A stretch of 64,000 bases of DNA from Wenzhouxiangellaceae bacterium. GTDB taxonomy: Bacteria > Pseudomonadota > Gammaproteobacteria > Xanthomonadales > Wenzhouxiangellaceae. The translations under genes were made by a program, and so were the position numbers. The stretch is from the NCBI GenBank assembly GCA_028289455.1, contig JANQPN010000007.1, positions 62,001 to 126,000 on the forward strand. The letters run 5' to 3'. Each line of letters begins with the position of its first letter. Position 1 is the stretch's first letter. The notes below the pieces were generated by a model. The model was not told the DNA's origin and made no database searches. It saw nothing but the letters and a program-made list of their open reading frames with translations. Shown here in pieces: positions 35,288 to 45,108 of the stretch.

Positions 35288-36091
35288 TCATCGATTCGCC
35301 AATATGGCTTCAATGGCAGCTGCTATCTCAGCATTTTTAGCCGAATCCAGTGCATCCGGGTGAGGGTTGGCGAAGCGGCCGGCATCATTATCAAAATATT
35401 GACCGGATGCCCGGGAAAACTCCTCAGACAATGCTGCCTTGACCAGAATATCAGCGCCTTTCTGCAAATCGCCGCCAACTCTACCATAGGCCTGTTTAAC
35501 CATTTTGCTGCCGAGAAAAGAACCGGGATTGACGGCAATAACGGCTGGACCCTCTCGGCCGATTGATGCAGCCAGATGCCGTGACCACATGGTCAGTGCC
35601 AGCTTGCTTTTGGCATACACAGCGCCATCGTCCAGGTTGCTGGGCCCGGTCATCTCATCTGCCGTTATCGGTGCCTGCGCGGCAGAAGATAAATTCACCA
35701 CCCGCCCGCTTGCCCCCAGCAGCGGCAGCAACTGCTGTGTTAGCCAATAAGGCGCAATGGTATTGACGGTAAAACGAATATCCAGCCCATCAGGCGATAC
35801 CGTTTCCGGCACCACATACACGCCCGCATTATTGATCAGCACATCCAGTTGCTGGTGCCGCTCGCGCACCGCCAGAGCCAGAGCTTTGACCTGATCCAGC
35901 CGGGATAAATCAGCAACATACGTTTCCACCTGCGCTTCACTGGAAACCGCCAGCAACTGCTGCTTAGCAGCTTCCAGTTTGGCGCTGCTGCGGCCATGCA
36001 GCAGTACACTGTGCCCCAGCCCAACCAATGTTTTTGCGGTGACCAGGCCAATACCGTCAGTTGAGCCGGTGATTAATATCGTTTTTTTCAT
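35288..36091 (-). CDS. Short-chain dehydrogenase/reductase
   Basis: ATG 36091 (MKKTILITGSTDGIG) is chosen since GGAG lies 9 nt upstream; an in-frame GTG at 36106 is less likely. The 267 residues show TGxxxGIG (TGSTDGIG, 8-15), an HGRS dinucleotide-specificity turn favouring NADPH, NNAGV, the serine segment VVNLSSAAQ, and YAKSKLAL with the catalytic YxxxK. This is the classical SDR layout, close to the retinol-dehydrogenase-like group. The substrate is unknown. It lies 61 bp downstream of the enoyl-CoA hydratase gene, possibly co-transcribed. Confidence 0.9.
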   Translation of the reverse strand: MKKTILITGSTDGIGLVTAKTLVGLGHSVLLHGRSSAKLEAAKQQLLAVSSEAQVETYVADLSRLDQVKALALAVRERHQQLDVLINNAGVYVVPETVSPDGLDIRFTVNTIAPYWLTQQLLPLLGASGRVVNLSSAAQAPITADEMTGPSNLDDGAVYAKSKLALTMWSRHLAASIGREGPAVIAVNPGSFLGSKMVKQAYGRVGGDLQKGADILVKAALSEEFSRASGQYFDNDAGRFANPHPDALDSAKNAEIAAAIEAILANR

Positions 36092-36152
36092 GTTGGAGTA
36101 CTCCACACTGCCTGCGGGTGATATCTGCTACCGGATAAACCGGTCAATCAAA

Positions 36153-36998
36153 CTAATTGACTTCCTGTACCTGGACCAGCATGTCCGGCCAGTTTCGCTG
36201 GTTCTCCATATCAAACTGAGCGCCCTGTTCATCAGCCCATTTAAAGCGCTTCAGCGCCGGTGTCTGGCTGGTGGCCTGATACAACCAATAGGCTTCCGCA
36301 CGCAGTGCTTCTTCAATCGGCCGATCGATGGATTCATACACGGCCTGCTTGGTGGCATTGATGGATGCAGACGGCCACAGTGCAATCCGCTGCGCCAGCG
36401 CATCCACAAACGGACCGATCTCATCGGCATCCAGCGCCCGATTAACGGTACCGTAAGCCTCGGCTTCATCTGCATCAAAGTCACGCGCGCCCAGGACGAT
36501 TTCCAGTGCCCGGCCCAGGCCGGTCTGACGCGCCATCCGCGATGCCCCGCCGCCGCACGGCAGAATACCCATGCCCACCTCCATCTGCATGAAGCGGGCT
36601 TTACCGCGGGCGGCAAAACGCATATCACAGGCCAGAGCGAATTCGTGCCCGCCGCCACGCGCAAAACCCTCGATTTTGGCGATGGTTACCTGCGGCAGCC
36701 GGCTGATGCGCTCCAGCACTACCTGCAGATCCAGCAGCCTGACTTCATCGCGTGATACCGCTCTGTCCGACATGTCCTTCAGGAAATTCGTATCGGCATG
36801 GCACACAAAAATTTCCGGATGCGCTGACTGGAAGACCACCACTTTAATAGATGAATCGGCTTCCAGTTTCTGTGCCAGGCCATTCAGGTCTGCCAGCATC
36901 GGTAACCCCTGTACGTTGACCGGACCGTAATCAAACGTGACGGTAAGAATGCTGCCGTCAGCAACGGCGTTGAAGGTGGTAAAACCCTGATAGTCCAT
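36153..36998 (-). CDS. Enoyl-CoA hydratase/isomerase family protein
   Basis: The 281 residues belong to the crotonase fold: VVVFQSAHPEIFVCHADTNFL replaces the usual oxyanion A-loop, IEGFARGGGHEFALACDMRFA forms the second oxyanion segment, and MGILPCGGGASRMARQTGLGRALEIVLGAR follows. Catalytic glutamates are expected around the ARGGGHEFA and EVGMGILPCGG segments; E in MEVGMGI is present. It could be a hydratase, isomerase or hydrolase. Two palindromes lie upstream (37025-37090), suggesting control by a local regulator. Confidence 0.88.
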   Translation of the reverse strand: MDYQGFTTFNAVADGSILTVTFDYGPVNVQGLPMLADLNGLAQKLEADSSIKVVVFQSAHPEIFVCHADTNFLKDMSDRAVSRDEVRLLDLQVVLERISRLPQVTIAKIEGFARGGGHEFALACDMRFAARGKARFMQMEVGMGILPCGGGASRMARQTGLGRALEIVLGARDFDADEAEAYGTVNRALDADEIGPFVDALAQRIALWPSASINATKQAVYESIDRPIEEALRAEAYWLYQATSQTPALKRFKWADEQGAQFDMENQRNWPDMLVQVQEVN

Positions 36999-37024
36999 GA
37001 CTGTCTCCTCAAGTGATCTATTCT

Positions 37025-37090
37025 GAGCAATTGCTCATTAAGCATGAGGACATCATATATTCGATGTTTATATTTGATAATTGATCAAAT
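37025..37090. promoter_or_regulatory. Two palindromes upstream of the enoyl-CoA hydratase gene
   Basis: GAGCAATTGCTC (37025-37036) is a perfect 12-bp palindrome. ATTTGAT-AATTG-ATCAAAT (37072-37090) is a perfect 7-bp inverted repeat. Both lie within 95 bp before the start codon at 36998 in AT-rich DNA and may be operators. Confidence 0.45.
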
Positions 37091-37158
37091 AATTAAATCA
37101 GTTTATGAATATTATTGATAATAAGAATAATCACCGGACTCGATACCGGCTTCATTGA

Positions 37159-38066
37159 CTACAGCTTATTGAGCCCTTTATCCCAATAAGGCGAATCACC
37201 AAATCGCTCGGCGAAATAATCAATAAATACGCGCACTTTAGGCGCCAGCAGCCGCGAGCTCGGGTAGACCGCCCAAATGGCCGTGTTGGATACCAGCGGA
37301 TAGCCTTTTAAGATCTGCACCAGCTCGCCGCGCTGCACCTGTTGATAACAGCACCAGGTTGAACTGAAAGTGATACCCAGCCCCGATACTGCGGCATCCC
37401 GCGCCGCTTCGCCGTTATCGGTGCGCAGGCGGTTTTTGGTTTTGATGCTGACCTGGCCTTCCGGCGTGCTGAATGCCCAGGTTTCCAGTCCCATCAAATT
37501 AACGCATTCATGCTCAGCCAGATCTTGCGGCGATTGCGGTTCTCCAAACTTCATAAGGTAATCAGGCGAAGCGCAAACGATACGACTCACAGGCGCCAGT
37601 TTGCGGGCAATCAGGCTTGAGTCCTGCAACTCGGCATCACGGATGGCGATATCAAAACCGCCTTCCACCATGTCCATGACGCTGTCGCTTAAATGCATAT
37701 CGACCCGCAGCCGCGGATACTTTTGCAGGAAATCATCGAGCGCCGGAATTAAATGCATCCGGCCGAATGAGGCCGGTGCTGCCACCCGCAATTTACCCTG
37801 TGGACTGACGTGCCGGACCCAACCGAAGCACGCGCCGTCTCGATACTTTCCAGTAAATCTGCAGCGTGCGGCAGAAATGCCTCGCCTTCTTCAGTCAGCG
37901 ATACCCGCCTGGTTGTGCGGTGCAGTAACCGGACACCCAGCTCGTCTTCCAGTTTGTTCATATGGGTACTGGCAACTGCAGGCGACAGACCCAGCTCCTT
38001 GCCGGCCTGGCTGATGTTGTTCAAGGCGGCAATTCGGATAAACAGGCGAATATGCTCAATGTTCAT
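37159..38066 (-). pseudogene. LysR-family regulator gene broken by a one-base frameshift
   Basis: ATG 38066 opens a normal LysR start (MNIEHIRLFIRIAALNNISQAGKELGLSPAVASTHMNKLEDEL), with the winged helix complete through LLESIETARASVGSG. The frame then shifts near 37810-37814. The next frame continues with a normal linker and effector domain: SPQGKLRVAAPASFGRMHLIPALDDF and onward to residue 300. Restoring one base at the GGCAC run gives an uninterrupted protein of the usual LysR length (about 302 residues). The rest of the gene is undamaged, so the mutation is recent or a sequencing error. It is divergent from the oxidoreductase at 38183, its likely target. Confidence 0.85.
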
Positions 38067-38096
38067 TGATTCATTATCAATAAAAAATAAAAAGTG

Positions 38097-38121
38097 ATTC
38101 TAAATATAACGCCATTCTAAA
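38097..38121. promoter_or_regulatory. Direct repeat ATTCTAAA in the lysR-oxidoreductase gap
   Basis: ATTCTAAA occurs at 38097-38104 and 38114-38121, 17 bp apart, between the divergent LysR gene and the oxidoreductase. LysR sites often contain such A+T-rich repeated half-sites; assignment is inference. Confidence 0.35.
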
Positions 38122-38182
38122 AATATACCCAGCCAAATAAACTGCTTCCATTAACCAATACCGGCCAGAGTGAGATCCTCAA

Positions 38183-39169
38183 ATGAAAGCCATGATTATC
38201 AATGCCTACGGCAGCAGCGATGTATTCGAAGCCGCTGAAATTAAAACACCGGACATCAGAACCGGCCATATTCTGATAAAAGTAGCAGCCACCAGTGTAA
38301 ATACTGTCGACACAATGATCCGGCAGATGGGTAAAGACCTGCCCTTATCACCTGACCTTCCGGCGGTATTGGGCATGGATTTTGCCGGCACCGTTACCGC
38401 CGTTGGCGAAGGTGTTGCGGGCTTCTCAGTTGGTGATGAGGTTTATGGCTGTGCCGGTGGACTGGCCGACCTGCAGGGTGCCTTGGCCGAGTACATGCTG
38501 GCCGATGCCAGGCTGGTAGCGCACAAACCCAAATCGCTGAGCATGCGCGAAGCCGCTGCGCTGCCGCTGGTGGGCATTACCGCTTATGAGGGGCTGATCC
38601 GCGCGGGTGTCAGCCCGGGGCAGAAAGTGCTGGTGCATGGTGGCGCCGGCGGTGTTGGCCATATTGCAGTGCAACTGGCGAAGCACATGGGTGCAGACGT
38701 ATTTGCAACCATCGGCCGGGACGAGCATGTTGCTCTGATGGAGCAATTTGGCGTAAAACCGATCAATTACCGCAGCGAATCAGTCGCGGACTATGTTGAA
38801 AAGCATACCGGCGGCGCCGGCTTTGATGTGGTGTTTGATTCCGTCGGTGGGGCCAATATGCTGAAATCATTCGAAGCAGCCGGCCTGAACGGTCAGGTGG
38901 CCACTACAGTTTCCATGCTGGAAATCGATTTAACCCTGGCGCATTTCAAAGGCCTGTCATTGCATGTGGTGTTTATGCTGATACCCATGCTGCACGACCA
39001 TAAACGCGAACAACATGGTGAAATCTTAGCCAAACTGGCAGACATAGCCGATGCTGGACAGCTGCAGGCCGTGTTGGATAATCACGCATTCAGCCTGGAA
39101 CAGATCGGTGAGGCGCATGACCGGCTGGCCAGTGGTCAGGCCACCGGCAAAGTGGTGGTATCGGTTTAA
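38183..39169 (+). CDS. Quinone oxidoreductase-like zinc-independent MDR dehydrogenase
   Basis: The 328 residues of the medium-chain dehydrogenase/reductase type include the GroES-like N-terminal domain (VLGMDFAGTVTAVGEGV, GDEVYGCAGG) and the NADPH-binding loop VHGGAGGVGHIAVQLAK (about 150-166). GFDVVFDSVGG and the C-terminal GEAHDRLASGQATGKVVVSV complete the fold. No cysteine cluster for structural zinc is present, matching the quinone reductase branch. Such enzymes often reduce reactive quinones or alkenals. It is divergent from the LysR gene, which would be its natural regulator. Confidence 0.9.
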   Translation: MKAMIINAYGSSDVFEAAEIKTPDIRTGHILIKVAATSVNTVDTMIRQMGKDLPLSPDLPAVLGMDFAGTVTAVGEGVAGFSVGDEVYGCAGGLADLQGALAEYMLADARLVAHKPKSLSMREAAALPLVGITAYEGLIRAGVSPGQKVLVHGGAGGVGHIAVQLAKHMGADVFATIGRDEHVALMEQFGVKPINYRSESVADYVEKHTGGAGFDVVFDSVGGANMLKSFEAAGLNGQVATTVSMLEIDLTLAHFKGLSLHVVFMLIPMLHDHKREQHGEILAKLADIADAGQLQAVLDNHAFSLEQIGEAHDRLASGQATGKVVVSV

Positions 39170-39180
39170 GTCTTATCCAA

Positions 39181-39201
39181 GGGCGGGTAGCTTACCTGCC
39201 C
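39181..39201. terminator. Possible shared terminator between convergent genes
   Basis: GGGCGGGTA (39181-39189) and TACCTGCCC (39193-39201) form a 9-bp stem with one wobble pair and a 3-nt loop, between the oxidoreductase stop and the guaA stop (39233). There is no U run on either side, so this is a weak candidate. Confidence 0.45.
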
Positions 39202-39232
39202 ATAATCAATGGTTACCGAATTTGAAGGACGC

Positions 39233-40804
39233 TTATTCCCATTCAATGGTGGCCGGTGGTTTGCCGGAAATATCGTAAACCACCCGGGAAATGCCGCTGA
39301 TTTCATTAATGATGCGGCGTGACACATGGTCCAGGAAATCATACGGCAGGTGTGCCCAGCGGGCGGTCATGAAATCGATGGTTTCCACTGCCCTGAGTGC
39401 AATCACATACTCATAACGACGGCCGTCACCCACTACGCCAACGGATTTGACCGGCAGGAACACCGCAAATGCCTGGGCCACTTTGTGATACAGGTCATGC
39501 GCGCGCAGCTCTTCGATAAAGATATGATCGGCCTGCTGCAGCAGCGGCACGTGCTGCGGATTGATTTCACCCAGCATTCTGACACCCAGGCCAGGCCCGG
39601 GGAATGGATGCCGGTCAATCAATTCATCCGGCAGGCCCAGCTCGCGACCGATGGTGCGCACTTCATCCTTAAACAGCTCGCGCAGCGGCTCGACCAGCTG
39701 CATCTGCATGCGTTCCGGCAGGCCGCCGACATTGTGATGTGATTTGATCACATGCGCCTTGCCGGTTTTGGCGCCGGCCGATTCAATCACATCCGGATAA
39801 ATGGTGCCCTGTGCCAGCCATTGGATGTTGTCCAGCTTGGCGGCTTCGGCTTCAAATACCTTGATGAATTCCGCGCCGATAATTTTGCGTTTGTGCTCCG
39901 GGTCGCTGCTGCCCGCCAGTGCGCCCAGGAACTGGTCGCCGGCATTCACCCGCAGCACCTTGACGCCCATGTGCTGAGCAAAGGTGTCCATTACCTGATC
40001 GCCTTCGCCGTAACGCAGCAGCCCGGTATCCACGAATATGCAGGTCAGCTGATCGCCGATGGCCCGGTGCAGTAGCGCAGCTACCACCGCTGAATCGACT
40101 CCGCCGGACAACCCCAGCAAGACCTGGTCGCTGCCGACCTGTCGGCGCACCTGTTCAATCTGATCATCGATAATGCTGGTCGAGGTCCAATGGCTGCCGC
40201 AGCCGCAGATATCGTGCACAAAGCGGCCCAGAATGACCTTGCCCTGTTTGGTGTGGGTGACTTCCACATGGAACTGCAGGCCGTAAATGCGGCGCTGGTC
40301 ATTCGCCATACCGGTAATTGGCGCCGAACCGGTACTGCACAACACTTCAAACCCTGCCGGCGCGGCAGTAATTTTATCACCGTGGCTCATCCATACCTGC
40401 AGCGCGGAGTTATCCTCGTCAGGGTAGTCTGTCAGCCCCTGCAGCAGGGTCCCCGGGTTACTGACATCGACCCGGGCGAAACCGAACTCTTTCTGGTCAC
40501 TGGCTTCCACTGTTCCACCCAGCTGCTGGGCCAGCGCCTGCATGCCGTAACAGATGCCCAGCACCGGTACGCCCAGCTCAAGCACTGCCTGTGGTACGCC
40601 CGGCGAATCTTCCAGCATGGCGCTTTCCGGACTGCCGGAAAGAATAATGCCTTTGGGATTGAAATCCCGGATAGCCTGCTGATCCACGTCCCACGGAAAA
40701 ATTTCGCTGTAGACCTGCAGCTCGCGTACCCGGCGGGCAATCAGCTGGGTGAATTGTGATCCGTAATCCAGGATCAGTATTTTGTCGTTATGGATGTCAG
40801 CCAT
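39233..40804 (-). CDS. guaA: GMP synthase (glutamine-hydrolysing)
   Basis: The 523 residues begin with the class I amidotransferase domain ([19 protein letters not shown]; nucleophile Cys in GICYGMQ; His/Glu in LQFHVEVTH). The ATP-pyrophosphatase P-loop SGGVDSAV and the dimerisation domain ending in PPATIEWE follow. It converts XMP to GMP using glutamine and ATP in the cytoplasm. The start lies 2 nt after the guaB stop, the standard guaBA operon. Length is normal. Confidence 0.98.
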   Translation of the reverse strand: MADIHNDKILILDYGSQFTQLIARRVRELQVYSEIFPWDVDQQAIRDFNPKGIILSGSPESAMLEDSPGVPQAVLELGVPVLGICYGMQALAQQLGGTVEASDQKEFGFARVDVSNPGTLLQGLTDYPDEDNSALQVWMSHGDKITAAPAGFEVLCSTGSAPITGMANDQRRIYGLQFHVEVTHTKQGKVILGRFVHDICGCGSHWTSTSIIDDQIEQVRRQVGSDQVLLGLSGGVDSAVVAALLHRAIGDQLTCIFVDTGLLRYGEGDQVMDTFAQHMGVKVLRVNAGDQFLGALAGSSDPEHKRKIIGAEFIKVFEAEAAKLDNIQWLAQGTIYPDVIESAGAKTGKAHVIKSHHNVGGLPERMQMQLVEPLRELFKDEVRTIGRELGLPDELIDRHPFPGPGLGVRMLGEINPQHVPLLQQADHIFIEELRAHDLYHKVAQAFAVFLPVKSVGVVGDGRRYEYVIALRAVETIDFMTARWAHLPYDFLDHVSRRIINEISGISRVVYDISGKPPATIEWE

Positions 40805-40806
40805 GC

Positions 40807-42288
40807 TTATCCCAGCTTGTAATTGGGCGCTTCCTTGGTAATCGAAATATCATGGGCATGGCTTTCGGTCATACCCGCCGAGGTAATCCGTACAAAGTGA
40901 GATTCGGTGCGCATCGCTTCAATGTCTCCGCAGCCCACATATCCCATGCTGGCGCGTATGCCGCCGACCAGCTGGTGAACCACCCCTGCCAGCGGCCCCT
41001 TGTAGGGTACCCGACCTTCGATGCCTTCCGGCACCAGTTTTTCCGCTTCAGTATCAGCCTGAAAATAGCGGTCGGAGGAGCCTTTCTGCATGGCGCCCAG
41101 CGAGCCCATGCCCCGGTAAGATTTGTAGCTGCGGCCCTGGTACAGTTCCACTTCACCGGGTGCTTCCTCGGTACCGGCGAACAGGCTGCCGATCATAATG
41201 GCGTGGGCACCGGCGGCCAGCGCCTTGGCGACATCACCGGAATAGCGGATACCGCCGTCAGCGATCAGCGGCAGTCCACTGCCACGCAGTGCACCGGCTA
41301 CTTCGGCTACCGCGCTGACCTGTGGCACACCCACACCGGCAACAATCCGGGTGGTACAGATCGAGCCCGGGCCAACACCCACTTTGACACCGTCCGCGCC
41401 CATTTCCTGTAACGCAAGCGCAGCGTCACCGGTGGCAATATTGCCGCCGATTACCTGTACGTCCGGGTAGTTCTGTTTAACCCATCGCACCCTTTCCAGT
41501 ACACCTTTCGCATGACCGTGTGCGGTATCGATAATGATGACATCAACATTGGCTTCCACCAGTGCAGCTACCCGATCCGGTGTATCACCCCCGGCGCCTA
41601 CTGCGGCACCGACCAGTAACCGTTCCGAACTGTCTTTGGCGGCGTTGGGAAAATCCTGTGATTTCTGAATATCCTTGACCGTGATCAAGCCACGCAGCTC
41701 GAAGTTGCCGTTGACCACCAGCACTTTCTCAATGCGGTGGCGGTGCAGCAACTCCAGCACCTCATCCTGGCTGGCGCCTTCGTTGACCGTCACGAGTTTG
41801 TCCTTGCGGGTCATGATGTTGCGTACCGGGTCATCCAGCTTGCGCTCAAAACGCATATCCCGGCTGGTGACTATGCCCACCAGCTCATCGCCATCGACCA
41901 CCGGCACACCGGAAATATTATGCTGCTGGGTCAGCGCCAGCACTTCCTTGATGGTGGTGTAAGGCGTTACCGTGATCGGGTCTTTAATCACGCCCGCCTC
42001 ATACTTCTTGACCACCCTGACTTCACTGGCCTGGCGTTCGATCGGCATGTTTTTATGAATGATGCCAATGCCGCCTTCCTGCGCCATGGTGATTGCCAGG
42101 CGCGCCTCGGTAACCGTATCCATGGCTGATGAAACCAGTGGGATTTTCAGTTCGATATCGCGCGTCAGGCGGGTGGTTAATTTGACTTCATTGGGCAGTA
42201 CCAGCGAATGTGCGGGCACCAGCAGAACATCGTCAAAGGTGAGGGCTTCGGACTTCAGGCGAAGGGCTTGGTCTTGATTGCCAGGCAT
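40807..42288 (-). CDS. guaB: Inosine-5'-monophosphate dehydrogenase
   Basis: The protein has 493 residues. The TIM-barrel core contains [13 protein letters not shown] at the start, two CBS domains (about 98-205), the [20 protein letters not shown] loop with the catalytic Cys, and the flap with [11 protein letters not shown]. It oxidises IMP to XMP with NAD+, the rate-limiting step to GMP. The ribosome-binding site CGAGGAGCAAACAAGC precedes ATG 42288, and an extended -10 promoter lies about 65 bp upstream. It is the first gene of guaBA. Confidence 0.98.
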   Translation of the reverse strand: MPGNQDQALRLKSEALTFDDVLLVPAHSLVLPNEVKLTTRLTRDIELKIPLVSSAMDTVTEARLAITMAQEGGIGIIHKNMPIERQASEVRVVKKYEAGVIKDPITVTPYTTIKEVLALTQQHNISGVPVVDGDELVGIVTSRDMRFERKLDDPVRNIMTRKDKLVTVNEGASQDEVLELLHRHRIEKVLVVNGNFELRGLITVKDIQKSQDFPNAAKDSSERLLVGAAVGAGGDTPDRVAALVEANVDVIIIDTAHGHAKGVLERVRWVKQNYPDVQVIGGNIATGDAALALQEMGADGVKVGVGPGSICTTRIVAGVGVPQVSAVAEVAGALRGSGLPLIADGGIRYSGDVAKALAAGAHAIMIGSLFAGTEEAPGEVELYQGRSYKSYRGMGSLGAMQKGSSDRYFQADTEAEKLVPEGIEGRVPYKGPLAGVVHQLVGGIRASMGYVGCGDIEAMRTESHFVRITSAGMTESHAHDISITKEAPNYKLG

Positions 42289-42350
42289 GCTTGTTTGCTC
42301 CTCGACAAGGGCGTGTGCCGGGTAATCGGCTGCGCCGGATAAATCCCGCC

Positions 42351-42359
42351 ATTATATCA
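42351..42359 (-). promoter_or_regulatory. Extended -10 promoter for guaBA
   Basis: On the minus strand TGATATAAT is a full extended -10 element (TGN plus TATAAT), 63 bp before the guaB start. No good -35 is visible, which is typical where the TG extension compensates. Confidence 0.55.
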
Positions 42360-42444
42360 CGCATTGCTTTTTTACTGCATAGCCTTTAGTGCTGTGTTTT
42401 TAATGTTGAATGGCATCGGAACTGCTCAATTGTATTTGTCCACG

Positions 42445-42450
42445 TATAAT
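42445..42450 (+). promoter_or_regulatory. Consensus -10 very close to the xseA start codon
   Basis: TATAAT at 42445-42450 ends only 8 bp before the GTG start at 42459. A transcript from it would begin at or next to the start codon, giving a leaderless mRNA. No Shine-Dalgarno sequence is present, which agrees. Confidence 0.5.
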
Positions 42451-42458
42451 CACCATCC

Positions 42459-43805
42459 GTGGTCAACATCAGCGACAAACCTGCCGGCGACAGCCGGAAT
42501 ATCTACTCCCCCAGTGAGTTAAACCGGGAGGCGCGCCTGCACCTGGAAGCCGGTTTTCCGGTGCTGTGGGTTTCCGGGGAAATCTCCAACCTGGCACGCC
42601 CGGCATCCGGGCATATGTATTTTTCACTTAAAGATGCGCAGGCACAGATCCGCTGTGCGCTGTTCCGGCAGAAAGCCCGGCTGATACAGGCTGATATGCG
42701 AAATGGCCAGCAGGTGCTGGTCCGCGGAAAGATCAGCCTGTATGAACCACGGGGTGACTATCAGCTGATCGCCGATTTTGTGGAAACCGCCGGCGAAGGC
42801 CTGCTGCGTCAGCAATTTGAGGCGCTGAAGAAGCAGCTGGCAGCTGAAGGCCTGTTTGCCGACAGCCGCAAACAAACCCTGCCTGCCATGCCGCACACCA
42901 TAGGGGTAATAACCTCACCAAGCGGTGCAGCCATTAAAGATTTCATGCAGGTGCTGCAGCGCCGCTGGCCATTGGCCGAGGTAATTATTTATCCGTCTTC
43001 AGTACAGGGTGAGAAAGCACCCGCAGAATTGCTGCAGGCCCTGCAGCAGGCGCAAAAAGACGACCGTGCAGACGTATTGGTGCTGACCCGCGGCGGTGGC
43101 TCACTGGAAGATTTATGGGCATTTAATGATGAGCAGCTGGCGCGGCAGATCGCTGACTGCCCGATTCCGGTGGTTTCCGCTGTCGGCCACGAAATTGATT
43201 TCAGCATCAGCGATTTCGCCGCAGATGTGCGTGCCCCAACGCCTTCAGCGGCAGCCGAACTGGTCAGCCCTGACCAGGCCGGCATAAAGCGGCAGATCAA
43301 TCATCAACTGCAACGCCTACAACAGCTGTTCCTGTGGCGGCTGCAACAGGCCCAACAGCAGACCGACCACTGGCTTGCCAGGCTGAACCGGCTACACCCG
43401 GCCAGACAATTGCAACAGCAGCGGGAGCAACTGCAGCAGCTGGAAAAACGCCTGCAGCATAATCATCCTGCACAACAGCTGGCCGGCAATGCTGAACAAC
43501 TGAAAACCCTGGAACAACGCCTGCAGCTTGCTACCAACACACGCCTGCAGACTGCCCGGCAGCAGCTCAATAGTCTGCAGCGGGCATTGCAGGCCGTTGG
43601 CCCGCAGGCTGTGCTGTCACGCGGTTATGCACTGGTGACTGCCGGCACGCCGGATTCCCTGCGGCCGGATGTGCTCACCAGACCCGAGCAGCTACCGGCG
43701 GATCAACCGGTTACGCTGCAGTTTGCCGATTTTAAAGTGGCAGCCGTCACCACTGCCGAGCCGGTTATTACCGAGCCATCTGAACATGACAAAAATTCTG
43801 ACTGA
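42459..43805 (+). CDS. xseA: Exodeoxyribonuclease VII large subunit
   Basis: The 448 residues start at GTG 42459; there is no earlier or nearby ATG that keeps the OB domain. The N-terminal OB fold (PVLWVSGEISNLARPASGHMYFSLKD) binds single-stranded DNA. The catalytic core contains GVITSPSGAAIKDFMQVLQRRWP and TRGGGSLEDLWAFNDE. A long glutamine-rich coiled coil follows (about 270-400) and holds the XseB subunits. The enzyme degrades single-stranded DNA during mismatch and damage repair. xseB is not adjacent. The end overlaps the next gene by 20 nt. Confidence 0.96.
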   Translation: MVNISDKPAGDSRNIYSPSELNREARLHLEAGFPVLWVSGEISNLARPASGHMYFSLKDAQAQIRCALFRQKARLIQADMRNGQQVLVRGKISLYEPRGDYQLIADFVETAGEGLLRQQFEALKKQLAAEGLFADSRKQTLPAMPHTIGVITSPSGAAIKDFMQVLQRRWPLAEVIIYPSSVQGEKAPAELLQALQQAQKDDRADVLVLTRGGGSLEDLWAFNDEQLARQIADCPIPVVSAVGHEIDFSISDFAADVRAPTPSAAAELVSPDQAGIKRQINHQLQRLQQLFLWRLQQAQQQTDHWLARLNRLHPARQLQQQREQLQQLEKRLQHNHPAQQLAGNAEQLKTLEQRLQLATNTRLQTARQQLNSLQRALQAVGPQAVLSRGYALVTAGTPDSLRPDVLTRPEQLPADQPVTLQFADFKVAAVTTAEPVITEPSEHDKNSD

Positions 43806-44391
43806 TACCGCTGAGTTTCAGCAGTTGATCAAACGCAGCCGGTTCGTCGCACTGGCCGGTCATTGTGGTGATGAAAATGAAGCCAATGCATTTCTGCAGC
43901 AGCACCGGGACTTGTCAGCCAACCACAACTGCTGGGCCTGGCGAATAGGTCAACAATATCGCAGCGACGATGACGGCGAGCCGTCAGGTACTGCCGGGCG
44001 GCCGATACTCAGGGCTATCGAACAGCAGGACTTTGATCAAACCGTGGTGCTGGTGATCCGCTGGTTCGGTGGCATCAAACTGGGCGCTGGCGGACTCAGC
44101 CGGGCTTATGGCGGCAGCGCTGCAGAATGTCTGCGTGTGGCTCCCAGCCAACCGCTGGTTCGTTATTCCCGAATCGAGGTGCGCTGCGGTTTTGAACATG
44201 TCAGCACCGTGCATCAGCTGTGTTCTGCCCACTCAGCCCGGATTACCGAACAGAACTGGCAGGCCGAGGTTCTGATTCTGCTGCTGGAGGTGCCGGACCA
44301 TCAGGTGGCCGGACTGTGCAAAGCATTACGGGACGGCAGCAACGGGCAGATCACTGCCGCTGCACTGGACATGCACTCTCTGCTTATCTGA
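43786..44391 (+). CDS. IMPACT/YigZ-family protein (UPF0029)
   Basis: ATG 43786 (MTKILTDTAEFQQLI) lies within the end of xseA. The frame is open further upstream but that part is an xseA shadow. The 201 residues show the family core: NHNCWAWRIGQQYRSDDDGEPSGTAGRPIL and VVLVIRWFGGIKLGAGGLSRAYGGSA, then a C-terminal ferredoxin-like domain. The family affects translation (IMPACT in eukaryotes) or RNA metabolism; the bacterial role is unclear. The overlap suggests translational coupling to xseA. Confidence 0.92.
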   Translation: MTKILTDTAEFQQLIKRSRFVALAGHCGDENEANAFLQQHRDLSANHNCWAWRIGQQYRSDDDGEPSGTAGRPILRAIEQQDFDQTVVLVIRWFGGIKLGAGGLSRAYGGSAAECLRVAPSQPLVRYSRIEVRCGFEHVSTVHQLCSAHSARITEQNWQAEVLILLLEVPDHQVAGLCKALRDGSNGQITAAALDMHSLLI

Positions 44392-44418
44392 TTTTGGAAC
44401 AGTTCGAATTGGCTGAAA

Positions 44419-45108
44419 TTAAGGCGTACGGCTGCTGGCGGTAACGGCTGAGCTGGCAGCGGCATGCCCGCCCAGGGCTTTCGCGTAGCGGTCATGCAGA
44501 ATTTTGATACGCCGGATATATTCCCGTGTTTCCTGGTAAGGCGGTATGCCGGCGTAGTCACGCACCGCATTCGGGCCGGCATTATAGGCAGCCAGCGCGT
44601 ATTCAACGTTGTTGTCGAACTGCTCCAGCATCTGCGCCAGATAGCGTGTTCCGCCACGCAGGTTTTCTTCGGCAATATAGGCATTGGCAACGCCCAGGTC
44701 GCTCTGGGTGGCCGGCATCAGCTGCATCAGCCCCTGGGCTCCCTTGGGTGAAGTAGCCTGCGGGTTAAATGCTGATTCGGCATGAATCAGGGCGCGCAAC
44801 AGTGCTTCATCAACCCCATACTCACTCGCCAACTGGGCAATTGACTGCCGGTAACTGTCGGTATCCAGTTTGACGTTGTGCCAGTCCACCTTGCGTTTGC
44901 AGGTGCCGTAACAACCGATTACCTTGATGCTGTAACGGCTGGTTGCCGGCTTGACATTGGTGTAATTGATGATGCCGTTTTCATCGGTATATTTGTAAAT
45001 CTGCGCCACGGCCGGCGCCGCCAGCAAAACTACCGATAACAGCACACAGTACCGGATGACTTCCGGCACAATGCTTGTTAGTCGGGATTCAGAGGCGATA
45101 CGTTTCAT
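44419..45108 (-). CDS. Lytic transglycosylase with N-terminal DUF4124 domain
   Basis: The protein has 229 residues. A signal-type helix (CVLLSVVLLAAPAVAQ) is followed by a DUF4124 module (IYKYTDENGIINYTNVKP) and a transglycosylase SLT domain. The catalytic Glu lies in LIHAESAFNPQATSPKGAQGLMQLMPAT, with ALAAYNAGPNAV and the end motif YIRRI as in Slt70-like enzymes. It cleaves peptidoglycan glycan strands in the periplasm. The pair of Cys in GCYGTCKRK between the modules may form a disulphide. It stands alone, convergent with the IMPACT gene. Confidence 0.93.
   Translation of the reverse strand: MKRIASESRLTSIVPEVIRYCVLLSVVLLAAPAVAQIYKYTDENGIINYTNVKPATSRYSIKVIGCYGTCKRKVDWHNVKLDTDSYRQSIAQLASEYGVDEALLRALIHAESAFNPQATSPKGAQGLMQLMPATQSDLGVANAYIAEENLRGGTRYLAQMLEQFDNNVEYALAAYNAGPNAVRDYAGIPPYQETREYIRRIKILHDRYAKALGGHAAASSAVTASSRTP

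Noticed and set aside
40190..40759. Open frame antisense to guaA
   Set aside because: guaA is unambiguous; the antisense product has no homology that I can see.
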